Of a stretch of 37,512 nucleotides of DNA, positions 9,727 to 17,190 are shown piece after piece. The notes below the pieces were generated by a model that ran no database searches, was not told the DNA's origin, and worked only from the letters and a program-made list of their open reading frames with translations. Both the position numbers and the translations under genes were made by a program. Every line of letters starts with the position of its first letter. The first letter of the stretch is position 1. The stretch comes from Alphaproteobacteria bacterium (GTDB taxonomy: Bacteria; Pseudomonadota; Alphaproteobacteria; Paracaedibacterales; CAITNM01), in assembly GCA_947487955.1 (NCBI GenBank), contig CANKYV010000016.1, positions 1 to 37,512 of the forward strand. The letters are read 5' to 3'.

Positions 9727-11000
9727 GGATTTACCTTATTAACAATCTGTATGAACATCTCACCGCGATGTTCAAAATCACGAAATTGATCAAAACTTGC
9801 ACATGCTGGTGAAAATAGAACAACTGAATGTTGCTCACATTTTGCATCAATGTATGCTTTAGAAACGGCTGTTTCAAGAGAAGAGCATTTTTCAAATAAT
9901 ACTGAGCCATTTAATGTGTGTGCAAAATGATCTTGCGCCTCTCCAATTAAATAGGCTTTTTTAATATAAGGGAAATAAGGATTTAAATGATCAATTCCAT
10001 CAGTTTTTGCTACTCCACCGAGTATCCAGAAAATACTTTGCCCCAAGTATGTTCTGAGGGCTTTTTCACAAGCATCAGCATTTGTTGCTTTGCTATCATT
10101 AATAAAGTCAACAGATCCAATGCTTGCGATTAATTGTTGTCGGTGCGCAAGTCCAGGGAATGTTTGAATATACTCCCATATTTTTTGAGGAGTAGTTAGA
10201 ATATGTCGTGCCGTGGCAAATGCTAAAGCAATATTTTGCCAATTATGTACACCTTTTAAAGTTTCTAACTCGTTGCAATCAAACGACATTCCATCACTGT
10301 GCATTATACCACTTGCATCAATCCAAATATCTGCAGGGCAATTCTTTAACTCACTAGCAATGGTTGTACAAGGAATTTGCAGCTGGTTGCTTACAAGTTT
10401 TGAGTGTTCATCATCTTTTGCAATGCATACCCGTTTTGCTTTATCAAATATACGTTTTTTGACCTTTACATAGTCTTCAATACAACCATGCCGCTCAAGA
10501 TGATCAGGCGAAATATTGGTCCAAATCGCAATATCTAACTCAAGAGTATTTGATAACTCTAATTGATAAGAGGAGAGTTCTAAGATGTACCAGCCATCTT
10601 CATTTACTTCTTCTAGGGCAAGGGCAGGGATGCCGATATTACCGCCAATAGCTACCTTTAAGCCTGCTTGCTTTAGAATATGGCCAATCAGCGCAGTTGT
10701 TGTCGATTTTCCATTTGTACCTGTAATGCCTATGTATTTTGCTTTGGGGCTACGTTTTTGTAATAAATCGATGTCTGTACAAATAGGGATACTATTTGCT
10801 TTTGCTGCCACATGAACAGGATGCGATGGGGAGATTCCAGGGCTTTGTACTAGCGCTATAGCATCATTCCAATCAATATCGGGTTTTTTATTTTGATTGT
10901 CATCATGAATAATTACTTTGTGACCGAGAGAAAGGAGGTGCTTCTCACCTTCCTTTCCACTACGTCCATAGCCTAAAATAACGTATGTATTCTTGATCAC
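9723..11000 (-). CDS. murD: UDP-N-acetylmuramoyl-L-alanine:D-glutamate ligase
   Basis: 425 residues. MurD adds D-Glu to UDP-MurNAc-L-Ala in the cytoplasm. A short N-terminal UMP-binding domain (YVILGYGRSG) precedes the ATP-binding P-loop GITGTNGKST at residues 91-100. Mur-ligase motifs follow, including NISPDHLERHG (about residues 163-173), HRQQLI and NDSKATN (about 309-315), and the C-terminal domain has SPACASFDQF. The start is GTG (11000-10998); no ATG lies nearby in frame. The ATGA overlap couples it to ftsW. It lies 63 nt after the substrate-binding-protein pair and may be read from the same promoter. Confidence 0.96.
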   Translation of the reverse strand: MIKNTYVILGYGRSGKEGEKHLLSLGHKVIIHDDNQNKKPDIDWNDAIALVQSPGISPSHPVHVAAKANSIPICTDIDLLQKRSPKAKYIGITGTNGKSTTTALIGHILKQAGLKVAIGGNIGIPALALEEVNEDGWYILELSSYQLELSNTLELDIAIWTNISPDHLERHGCIEDYVKVKKRIFDKAKRVCIAKDDEHSKLVSNQLQIPCTTIASELKNCPADIWIDASGIMHSDGMSFDCNELETLKGVHNWQNIALAFATARHILTTPQKIWEYIQTFPGLAHRQQLIASIGSVDFINDSKATNADACEKALRTYLGQSIFWILGGVAKTDGIDHLNPYFPYIKKAYLIGEAQDHFAHTLNGSVLFEKCSSLETAVSKAYIDAKCEQHSVVLFSPACASFDQFRDFEHRGEMFIQIVNKVNP

Positions 11001-11063
11001 AATATCAAATAACTTATTAATTTATAGGTACAATGCCGTTAAATATTCTCACAAGCAAGTATT

Positions 11064-12023
11064 TTATACATTACTTGGTAAAACAATTTTAAGTTCAGCT
11101 GCAACTTTTTCATTGCACTCACCACGTACAACAGATGGATATTCCATAGTTGTTGAAGATGCTGCTTCAGGATTTCTCAAAATATTTGCAATCATCTTTC
11201 CTGTTTGACGACCTAGCGCATATTGATCAGCGCCAAGTGCTGCTAATGCACCTTTTGACAGACAGTCCAAGTCACTTACGAACACAGGAATGTTTTGCAA
11301 TTTTGCAGCGGCAATCACGCTATCAAAACTAGCTAAAGCAGTATTGTCATTATTAATGAATATGGCATCAACCTTATCAAGGAGGGATTTGGTCGCTTCA
11401 CCTACATCAACGGTTCTGCTTGCTGGTGCAAAAATAATCTCTAGCCCCATGTTTTTTCCAGCTTTGCTCATTTCTTTGTTCAGAGTAATTGAATTCACTT
11501 CACCAGGATTATATACAACACCAATACGTTTCATGGTTGGCAGAATTTTTTTAAAATAATCAAACTGTTTTTGAACAGACACATAGTTTGAAACACCTGT
11601 TACAAATTTTTCTGGTTGTTTATCTGACTTAACAAGCTTTGCAGTAATAGGGTTAGTTACAGAAGCAAACACCAAAGGAGTATTGCTTCCTGATTGTTGA
11701 ATTGCTTGTAAAGCTGATTGGGAAACAGTTGTGGGGATTGCTACAATGATTGCTGCGTTTTCTCCAATGAATTTTTGGGCAATTTGTGCTGCTAGTGCTG
11801 GATTTCCTTGAGCAGATTGATAACGCCAATCAATTACTTGTGTATCTTTGAATCCTTGTGCTTGAAGCTCGTCAAAAATCCCCTTGCGAGTTTGATCTAA
11901 TGCTGGGTGTTCAATAACTTGAATTACTCCAATAATGGGTAATGCTGATTTATTTGATGTATTTTTCCACCAAAGTCCTATGCCTGTAAGCACTAAAGCT
12001 ATTATAAAAATATTTTTATTCAT
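11064..12023 (-). CDS. ABC transporter substrate-binding protein, ABC_sub_bind family (copy 1)
   Basis: 319 residues. The N-terminus has a hydrophobic segment (about residues 4-19), so it is exported or membrane-tethered. The body matches the ABC_sub_bind family (TrpX/YtrH-like periplasmic proteins), recognisable by IGVIQVIEHPALDQTRKGI, QSAQGNPALAAQIAQ, VFASVTNPITAKLV, GVVYNPGEVNS and the C-terminal GADQYALGRQTGKM. Known members bind aromatic amino acids; the substrate here cannot be told. It is a clear paralogue of the protein encoded 24 nt upstream. No permease or ATPase gene accompanies them. This copy has a longer N-terminus and an extra C-terminal segment after the AL.GADQY block. Confidence 0.88.
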   Translation of the reverse strand: MNKNIFIIALVLTGIGLWWKNTSNKSALPIIGVIQVIEHPALDQTRKGIFDELQAQGFKDTQVIDWRYQSAQGNPALAAQIAQKFIGENAAIIVAIPTTVSQSALQAIQQSGSNTPLVFASVTNPITAKLVKSDKQPEKFVTGVSNYVSVQKQFDYFKKILPTMKRIGVVYNPGEVNSITLNKEMSKAGKNMGLEIIFAPASRTVDVGEATKSLLDKVDAIFINNDNTALASFDSVIAAAKLQNIPVFVSDLDCLSKGALAALGADQYALGRQTGKMIANILRNPEAASSTTMEYPSVVRGECNEKVAAELKIVLPSNV

Positions 12024-12047
12024 GGTTCATATCCTAAATTAAAATGT

Positions 12048-12947
12048 TTACGAATTCGAGTTTAAAAAACGGTTTGAGGGTGCTTGAAGCACCGAAATAT
12101 GGTGCCCTTTTTCTCCTTTAAGAATTCGTACAACCATTTCACCGGCGCGACGACCCATTTCATATTGATCAGGAGCTATTGCTCCTTTGCATCCACGTTT
12201 GACAGACTCAGGGTCTGAACAAAATACAGAAATGCCTTTTTGCTTAGCCGTCTGTAGTACAGCATCCAAGGCCGAAATAACTGTGTTATCGTTAGTCAGC
12301 ATTAGGGCGTCAACATTTGGCACAGTGCTTTGAGCTGCTTGGAGAACATCTCCGGTTGAATAAGCAGGCGTTTTTATAATGCGAAATCCTGCAGATTGCA
12401 ATTTGATTTCTAAACGTTCTGTGTGTATATGTGCATTGGTTTCTCCAGGATTGTAGATAATACCGATTATAGATCCTTTTGGTAAGAATTCCTGAATAAG
12501 TTGTACCTGTTTTTCAATATTTGGCGCATCAGAAACACCCGTTACATTTTCTTTATTTTTTCCAGATTCTGTAACAAGTTTTGCCGTGATAGGATCGGTG
12601 ACACCGGCAAAAACCATAGGAATTTTCTGAGCATTTACAGAAAATATGGCTTGTGCAGACGGTGTTGTAATTGCAACAAGAACATCTGCTTTTTTTCCAA
12701 TGAAATTTTGAGCAATTTGTGTTGCTAGTGCAGGATTTCCTTGGGCAGATTGAAATTCAATTTTGACCTTATCACCAAAAACAGAAGTTACCTCATCCTC
12801 AATTCCTTTTCGAATTAAATCTAAGGACGGGTGTGGTGCAATTTGTGTAATTGCTATAATTTTTCCGTTAATTTCTACTTGGGACGAACTACTGTAAAAA
12901 ACAATAGCTAATATAACAGTAATAAATAAGGCGATTTTAGTATACAT
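12048..12947 (-). CDS. ABC transporter substrate-binding protein, ABC_sub_bind family (copy 2)
   Basis: 299 residues. An N-terminal hydrophobic segment (about residues 4-19) is followed by the same family blocks as its tandem partner: IAITQIAPHPSLDLIRKGI, QSAQGNPALATQIAQNFIG, VFAGVTDPITAKLV, GIIYNPGETNAH and APDQYEMGRRAGEM. It is first in transcription order and lies below a good promoter-like sequence (13052-13080). The pair probably arose by tandem duplication followed by divergence, and may bind different ligands or share an unlinked permease. Family assignment is firm; ligand is unknown. Confidence 0.88.
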   Translation of the reverse strand: MYTKIALFITVILAIVFYSSSSQVEINGKIIAITQIAPHPSLDLIRKGIEDEVTSVFGDKVKIEFQSAQGNPALATQIAQNFIGKKADVLVAITTPSAQAIFSVNAQKIPMVFAGVTDPITAKLVTESGKNKENVTGVSDAPNIEKQVQLIQEFLPKGSIIGIIYNPGETNAHIHTERLEIKLQSAGFRIIKTPAYSTGDVLQAAQSTVPNVDALMLTNDNTVISALDAVLQTAKQKGISVFCSDPESVKRGCKGAIAPDQYEMGRRAGEMVVRILKGEKGHHISVLQAPSNRFLNSNS

Positions 12948-13051
12948 AAGAGCTCCAACATTGAATGGCTAATAAACCAGGTCCAGAATAATCTAAAGAT
13001 TATCCGTGTCGCCATCGAGCAATATGTTGGTGCATCATAGTCATGTTGTTA

Positions 13052-13080
13052 ATAATGCCCAATTTTTGAGCAAAAGTCAA
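13052..13080 (-). promoter_or_regulatory. Candidate sigma-70-type promoter for the substrate-binding-protein operon
   Basis: On the minus strand TTGACT (13080-13075) is separated by 17 nt from CATTAT (13057-13052), with an AT-rich stretch around it. It lies about 105 nt upstream of the first gene of the pair, giving a long leader. It is judged by eye only. Confidence 0.45.
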
Positions 13081-13125
13081 CAATTTTTCATGTGAACTCT
13101 GGTTTTAAGAAAAACGAGCCAGATT

Positions 13126-13201
13126 TGGCGTCCCCAACGGGATTCGAACCCGTGTTGCCGCCTTGAGAGGGCGATGTCCTAGGCCTCTAGACGATGGGGA
13201 C
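13126..13201 (-). tRNA. tRNA-Glu (anticodon CUC)
   Basis: A 76-nt tRNA with encoded CCA. The acceptor GTCCCCA (13201-13195) pairs with TGGGGAC (13136-13130), discriminator G. The T-arm is ACGGG-TTCGAAT-CCCGT. The anticodon stem TCGCC/GGCGG closes the loop CTCTCAA, giving CUC, which reads GAG. The body closely resembles tRNA-Glu of other bacteria, where the usual anticodon is UUC. A TATAAT (13211-13206) lies only 4 nt before the first tRNA base, probably too close to be the -10 for an ordinary leader. Confidence 0.95.
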
Positions 13202-13256
13202 CATGATTATATCTAGCCACTCAACATCATTTTTGCAAGAGAAATGCGTAAAACTT

Positions 13257-14060
13257 TTAAGTTGCAGCTAATAGATTACCTTCCATGACGGTAATTGCTT
13301 GGGCGGTAAGTGTTACGCGATTGTTTTCTAGAGCTACTTTTAAAAAGCCTGTGCGATCAGAAATTTGCAATGCATTCATGGAATTTTTATTTAATATTTT
13401 TGCCCATAAAGGAGTAAGGCGACAGTGGGCTGAACCACAAACTGGGTCTTCTGGAATGCCGACTTTAGGTGCAAAGTACCTGGAAACAAAATCGATATTT
13501 GAATCAATTTCGCCTTCATTTAAAGCGGTTACTGTTACTGATCGACAAGGTAGTTCAGCGATTTTTGCAAAATTAGGCTTTAATTCACGTACAGCTTGTA
13601 CAGAAGGTAAAACGACCACATACATGATATCATCCTTATAAACGGATGTGACAGGTACAAATCCCAAAGCTTTATTGAGTAATTCTGGCATTGCTGCTGG
13701 CTCTACTGCTAAGCTTGGAAAATTTAGTGTGATCCAGTCCTTATTTCGTTGAGCTGTTAAAGGACCCCCTAGTGATTCAAAGGTAATAATATCTTCTTTA
13801 ACAAGTGCTTGTTCCCATAATAAATGAGCAGCAGCCAACGTTGCGTGGCCGCATAAGCCACATTCGTCTTTTGGAGAAAACCAGCGAATATGATAATGGT
13901 TGGTGGTAATTTTTTTTAAAAAAGTAGTTTCTGAATAATTTAGTTCAGCTGCAATTTTTTGAGCTAATTCATCGCTTGGAAATTCAGGGACAACACATAC
14001 TCCAGCAGGATTGCCTTTAAAAGGCTCATTTGTAAAAGCATTAACTTGCCAAATATGCAC
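13257..14060 (-). CDS. PhzF-family isomerase/epimerase-like protein
   Basis: 267 residues from the preferred start. The family has a diaminopimelate-epimerase-like two-lobed fold; PhzF isomerises an intermediate of phenazine synthesis, but most homologues have no known substrate. Features are the N-terminal VNAFTNEPFKGNPAGV, the catalytic Glu in LNYSETTFL (about residue 44), CGHATLA and the C-terminal EDPVCGSAHCRL. I prefer GTG at 14060 because GGAG sits 6 nt upstream; a TTG at 14072 would add four residues but overlaps that ribosome-binding site. It is divergent from gapR. No phenazine genes are nearby, so a general metabolic or stress role is more likely. Confidence 0.88.
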   Translation of the reverse strand: MHIWQVNAFTNEPFKGNPAGVCVVPEFPSDELAQKIAAELNYSETTFLKKITTNHYHIRWFSPKDECGLCGHATLAAAHLLWEQALVKEDIITFESLGGPLTAQRNKDWITLNFPSLAVEPAAMPELLNKALGFVPVTSVYKDDIMYVVVLPSVQAVRELKPNFAKIAELPCRSVTVTALNEGEIDSNIDFVSRYFAPKVGIPEDPVCGSAHCRLTPLWAKILNKNSMNALQISDRTGFLKVALENNRVTLTAQAITVMEGNLLAAT

Positions 14061-14164
14061 TTGTTTCTCCAATTGATGATTGCAGTTTGCGAGTATTCAA
14101 GATATTTTAAAAGCACATTTCTTTCAATATGTAACATTAGAAATTTGATAAGGATACTAAAAAT

Positions 14165-14428
14165 ATGTCTATTACTTCCTCTGTAAGCGGTGAACAATTA
14201 CGCCAATTTATTGAAAAAATTGAAAATTTAGAAATAGAGAAAGCTGAGATTCAAGATCACATTAAAGATGTGCTTTCAGAAGCAAAAGCTCAAGGGTTTG
14301 ACACAAAAATTATGCGTCAAGTCATTCGTATGCGTAAGATGAAACAAGAAGAGTTAATTGAACAACAGGAATTGCTTGATGTTTATACTCATGCTTTGGG
14401 CATGCAAGTTGAAGGTGAAGCTGCTTAA
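14165..14428 (+). CDS. gapR: GapR-like nucleoid-associated protein (DUF2312)
   Basis: 87 residues, almost entirely helical with a coiled-coil N-terminal half (VSGEQLRQFIEKIENLEIEKAEIQDHIKDVL) and the conserved block EAKAQGFDTKIMRQVIRMRKM. In Caulobacter, GapR clamps overtwisted AT-rich DNA ahead of replication forks and RNA polymerase and stimulates gyrase and topoisomerase IV. The family is largely alphaproteobacterial and so helps identify the host. AAGGA at 14150-14154 is the ribosome-binding site. Its stop shares one base with the cysS start, so it leads a gapR-cysS-trmJ operon. Confidence 0.92.
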   Translation: MSITSSVSGEQLRQFIEKIENLEIEKAEIQDHIKDVLSEAKAQGFDTKIMRQVIRMRKMKQEELIEQQELLDVYTHALGMQVEGEAA

Positions 14429-15771
14429 TGCTGCATCTTTTTAATACCATAACAAAAAAAGAAGAACCGTTTAATCCAATTGATGCTGAAAATATTGGCA
14501 TGTATGTATGTGGTCCTACAGTATATGACTTTGCACACTTAGGTAATGCTAGACCCGTTGTTGTTTTTGATGTGCTATTTAGACTTTTGCGTAGCCAATA
14601 TCCAAAAGTAACATATGTACGAAATATTACGGATGTTGACGATAAAATAAATGCCGCTGCATTAGCTAGTGGTGAAGATATTCGCGAGATCACTATACGT
14701 ACAACTAAGGCGTATCATGAAGATATGAGTGCATTAAATGCGTTGCCTCCAACGCATGAGCCAAGGGCTACTGATCATATTGCGGATATGATTCAAATGA
14801 TTGAATCATTGATTAACCAAGATTATGCATACGTTAAAGAAGGGCATGTTCTATTTCGGGTGCAGAAATATGAAAAATATGGACATCTTTCAAGAAGGCA
14901 GCAGGATGAACTATTAGCTGGTGCACGTATTGAAGTTGCTCCATATAAAGAATATGCAGGTGATTTTGTATTATGGAAGCCATCGACTTCTGAATTACCA
15001 GGTTGGGATAGCCCATGGGGTAGGGGAAGGCCTGGCTGGCATATTGAATGTTCGGCGATGAGCCAAGTATTTTTAGGAAAAACATTTGATATTCATGGTG
15101 GCGGAGTTGATCTGGTGTTTCCTCATCATGAGAATGAGATCGCACAAAGTTGCTGCGCGCATCAAACTGAGCGCATGGTAAATGTATGGATGCACAATGG
15201 CCATTTGCTGGTGAATGGCGAAAAAATGTCAAAATCGCTTGGAAATTTTTTCACCGTGCGTGATGTATTAAGGGATTATGATGGCGAAGTAATTCGGTTG
15301 GCGTTTTTAAGTACACATTATAGACAACCGCTTGATTGGACAGATGAAAGTCCAAAAAATGCAAAGGCAACGTTGGATAGATTTTATAGAGCTATTGAAT
15401 ACGCTACAAATGACGATGCAAAAACAGATCTTATTGTTAGCGCACTAGAAGATGATTTAAATACTCCTTTAGCAATTAGTCATTTGCATGAACTTGCAAA
15501 TGAAGTATTTGGAGGGATAGGTGGTTCTCAGATTCATGCTGCTAATACGCTAAAAGCTTGTGGACAATTTCTTGGGATTTTAACGCAAGACCCTCAAACA
15601 TGGTTTCAAGGATCAGTCGATAATAGAGCTATTGAACAATTAATAGCTGCACGAAATGAAGCAAAGAAAGCAAAAAATTTTGCTGAGGCGGATAGAATAC
15701 GTGCGCAGCTTACAGAGCAAGGTATTACACTTGAAGACGGGCCTAATGGGACAAGCTGGCGTCGCGCGTAG
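14428..15771 (+). CDS. cysS: Cysteinyl-tRNA synthetase
   Basis: 447 residues, class I synthetase charging tRNA-Cys in the cytoplasm. The HIGH-type motif is HLGN at 37-40, following YVCGPTVYDFA. KMSKS is at 266-270. The zinc ligands expected from the family are present: Cys28, Cys208 in HIECSAMS, His233 and Glu237 in FPHHENE. ATG at 14428 overlaps the gapR stop (TAATG), giving translational coupling. trmJ begins directly after its stop. Length is close to that of other bacterial CysRS, though slightly short at the C-terminus compared with E. coli (461 aa). Confidence 0.97.
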   Translation: MLHLFNTITKKEEPFNPIDAENIGMYVCGPTVYDFAHLGNARPVVVFDVLFRLLRSQYPKVTYVRNITDVDDKINAAALASGEDIREITIRTTKAYHEDMSALNALPPTHEPRATDHIADMIQMIESLINQDYAYVKEGHVLFRVQKYEKYGHLSRRQQDELLAGARIEVAPYKEYAGDFVLWKPSTSELPGWDSPWGRGRPGWHIECSAMSQVFLGKTFDIHGGGVDLVFPHHENEIAQSCCAHQTERMVNVWMHNGHLLVNGEKMSKSLGNFFTVRDVLRDYDGEVIRLAFLSTHYRQPLDWTDESPKNAKATLDRFYRAIEYATNDDAKTDLIVSALEDDLNTPLAISHLHELANEVFGGIGGSQIHAANTLKACGQFLGILTQDPQTWFQGSVDNRAIEQLIAARNEAKKAKNFAEADRIRAQLTEQGITLEDGPNGTSWRRA

Positions 15772-16470
15772 ATGAATCAACCAATTATTCTTTTGCATCA
15801 AGTGCAACTTGCTGAAAATCTAGGTGCGGTTGCTCGTGCGATGGGAAATTTTGGCTTAAAGCAATTGCGCTTAATTCAACCAAAATGTGATCCGGATGAT
15901 CCTAAAGCTATAGCGATGGCAGCTGGTAATGAGAGAGTGCTGGAGTCAGCAAGTTTATATCAAAGTTTAGATCATGCAGTAGGAGACTTAGAGTTGGTTT
16001 TTGCAACAACTGCAGCTGAGCGTGAACTTATTAAGGAATACTATACCCCAAGAGCAGCGATACCATTAATGAGTGGAAAAAAAGTTGGTTTGTTGTTTGG
16101 TCCAGAGCGAACAGGCTTAAGCAATGAAGATTTATCAGTAGCAAACCATATTATTACTATTCCTGTTAATCCTGATTTTTCTTCGTTGAATATTGGTCAG
16201 GCAGTTGTGATTATTTTATATGAATGGTATCAATCCCAAACAGATAAAGATACATGGCTACATCTAGGTGATACTAAGCCTGTAAGTCAAAAAGAACTTC
16301 AGAATTTTTTCAAACTATTAGAAGCTGAGCTTGATTTAGTAAACTTCTGGCGAGTTCCTCATAAAAAGGAAAAAATGTGGCAAAATATTAGGGCTGCATT
16401 TTTAAGAATGCAACCCACTGAGCAAGAGATCCGCACACTTTATGGTGCGATTCAAGCAATTAAAAAGTGA
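15772..16470 (+). CDS. trmJ: tRNA 2'-O-ribose methyltransferase TrmJ-like (SPOUT class)
   Basis: 232 residues. SpoU/SPOUT-fold methyltransferase; TrmJ methylates the ribose of position 32 in the tRNA anticodon loop using SAM. Motif 1 is in LAENLGAVARAMGNFGL (about residues 13-29), motif 2 in VGLLFGPERTGLSNEDL, and motif 3, forming the trefoil knot, in NPDFSSLNIGQAVVIILYEW. The C-terminal ~70 residues form a helical extension typical of TrmJ. The ATG follows the cysS stop without a gap. It abuts the stop of the convergent gene at 16471. Another SpoU-family target cannot be fully excluded. Confidence 0.88.
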   Translation: MNQPIILLHQVQLAENLGAVARAMGNFGLKQLRLIQPKCDPDDPKAIAMAAGNERVLESASLYQSLDHAVGDLELVFATTAAERELIKEYYTPRAAIPLMSGKKVGLLFGPERTGLSNEDLSVANHIITIPVNPDFSSLNIGQAVVIILYEWYQSQTDKDTWLHLGDTKPVSQKELQNFFKLLEAELDLVNFWRVPHKKEKMWQNIRAAFLRMQPTEQEIRTLYGAIQAIKK

Positions 16471-17067
16471 TTATTGTCCAGCTATGTCAGCTGCAACTGT
16501 ACAAAGGAATTTCTTCTCGGAGTTAAAGCCTTTAAATGCTTTTCTTCCAGCAACTGAGACAATACGCCCTTGTCCAATTGGTTTCCCATCAACCATAGAG
16601 GATCCTTCTGACTGGGTGTAAGTAAACGTTGCTTTGTCGTTTTGTCCATTTTTTCTAATTTCTGCGATTGCGCGATCACGCACAGATTCGCCTTCATTAG
16701 TTTTGAAGTCTGAAGCTGGTTTTCCAAGTAATGTTGGATCGGTAGATGCAACAACTGTATCGCTTCCTTCTTGGTAGCATGTGATGCGGTAGCCTTCTGC
16801 AACAGCTCTTGTGACAGTGCCTTGCAAAGGTAGTTCCCGATTAGTGGTCTGTATTTCACTGCTAATTATTTTAAAGAGTTCTTCAGGGCTATTCACACTT
16901 CCCTCAGTATTACTCGTGTCAGTAAGCTCATTTATGATATTTTGTAATTCTTTTACTTGCTTAGCGTTGACTGGCAGGGATTTACTAGGGGTAATATTTT
17001 TAGCACTACCTGCATAAACTGTTATAACTGATAATGCTAAACTTATTAACAATATTTTTGACTTCAT
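16471..17067 (-). CDS. Secreted protein, possibly Cache-like
   Basis: 198 residues. An N-terminal signal peptide (hydrophobic residues about 5-20, then AGS) predicts export to the periplasm. A polar linker leads to a region (about 85-198) with YRITCYQEGSDTVVASTDPTLLGKPASDF, which resembles the start of a single Cache sensor domain (strand, then 'ATS.DP.LLGK...'), and a late core GKPIGQGRIVSVAGRKAFKGF. Unlike chemoreceptors it lacks a signalling domain or second membrane segment, so it may be a free periplasmic ligand-binding protein. Two Cys residues (about 96 and 189) could form a disulfide. The ATG has GGAG 6 nt upstream. Family assignment is tentative; the protein is real on codon use, ribosome-binding site and signal peptide. 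Confidence 0.6.
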   Translation of the reverse strand: MKSKILLISLALSVITVYAGSAKNITPSKSLPVNAKQVKELQNIINELTDTSNTEGSVNSPEELFKIISSEIQTTNRELPLQGTVTRAVAEGYRITCYQEGSDTVVASTDPTLLGKPASDFKTNEGESVRDRAIAEIRKNGQNDKATFTYTQSEGSSMVDGKPIGQGRIVSVAGRKAFKGFNSEKKFLCTVAADIAGQ

Positions 17068-17087
17068 AATTTACTCCAATTTCCAAA

Positions 17088-17117
17088 CGTATAGCAATCT
17101 TAACAAATTTTTCTAAA
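17088..17117 (-). promoter_or_regulatory. Candidate promoter for the secreted Cache-like gene
   Basis: On the minus strand TTTAGA (17117-17112) is followed after 18 nt by TATACG (17093-17088), which is preceded by TGC, an extended -10 pattern. It lies about 20 nt upstream of the ATG at 17067. Judged by eye only. Confidence 0.35.
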
Positions 17118-17190
17118 ATTTCCTTATTATTTTTTGAAATTGTAAATCTAAAGATAGTTTGCTGTTGCAAAAAAGCACTTGAGGTGTTTC

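Noticed and set aside
13206-13211. TATAAT directly upstream of tRNA-Glu as its -10
   Set aside because: It lies 4 nt from the first tRNA base, so transcription would begin inside the tRNA; no -35 is found at a normal distance.
17165-17190. Intrinsic terminator after the PBP gene (short stem near CACCTCAAGTG followed by T6 on the minus strand)
   Set aside because: The stem is only three to four base pairs with a bulge and a very short loop, too weak to call despite the T-run.
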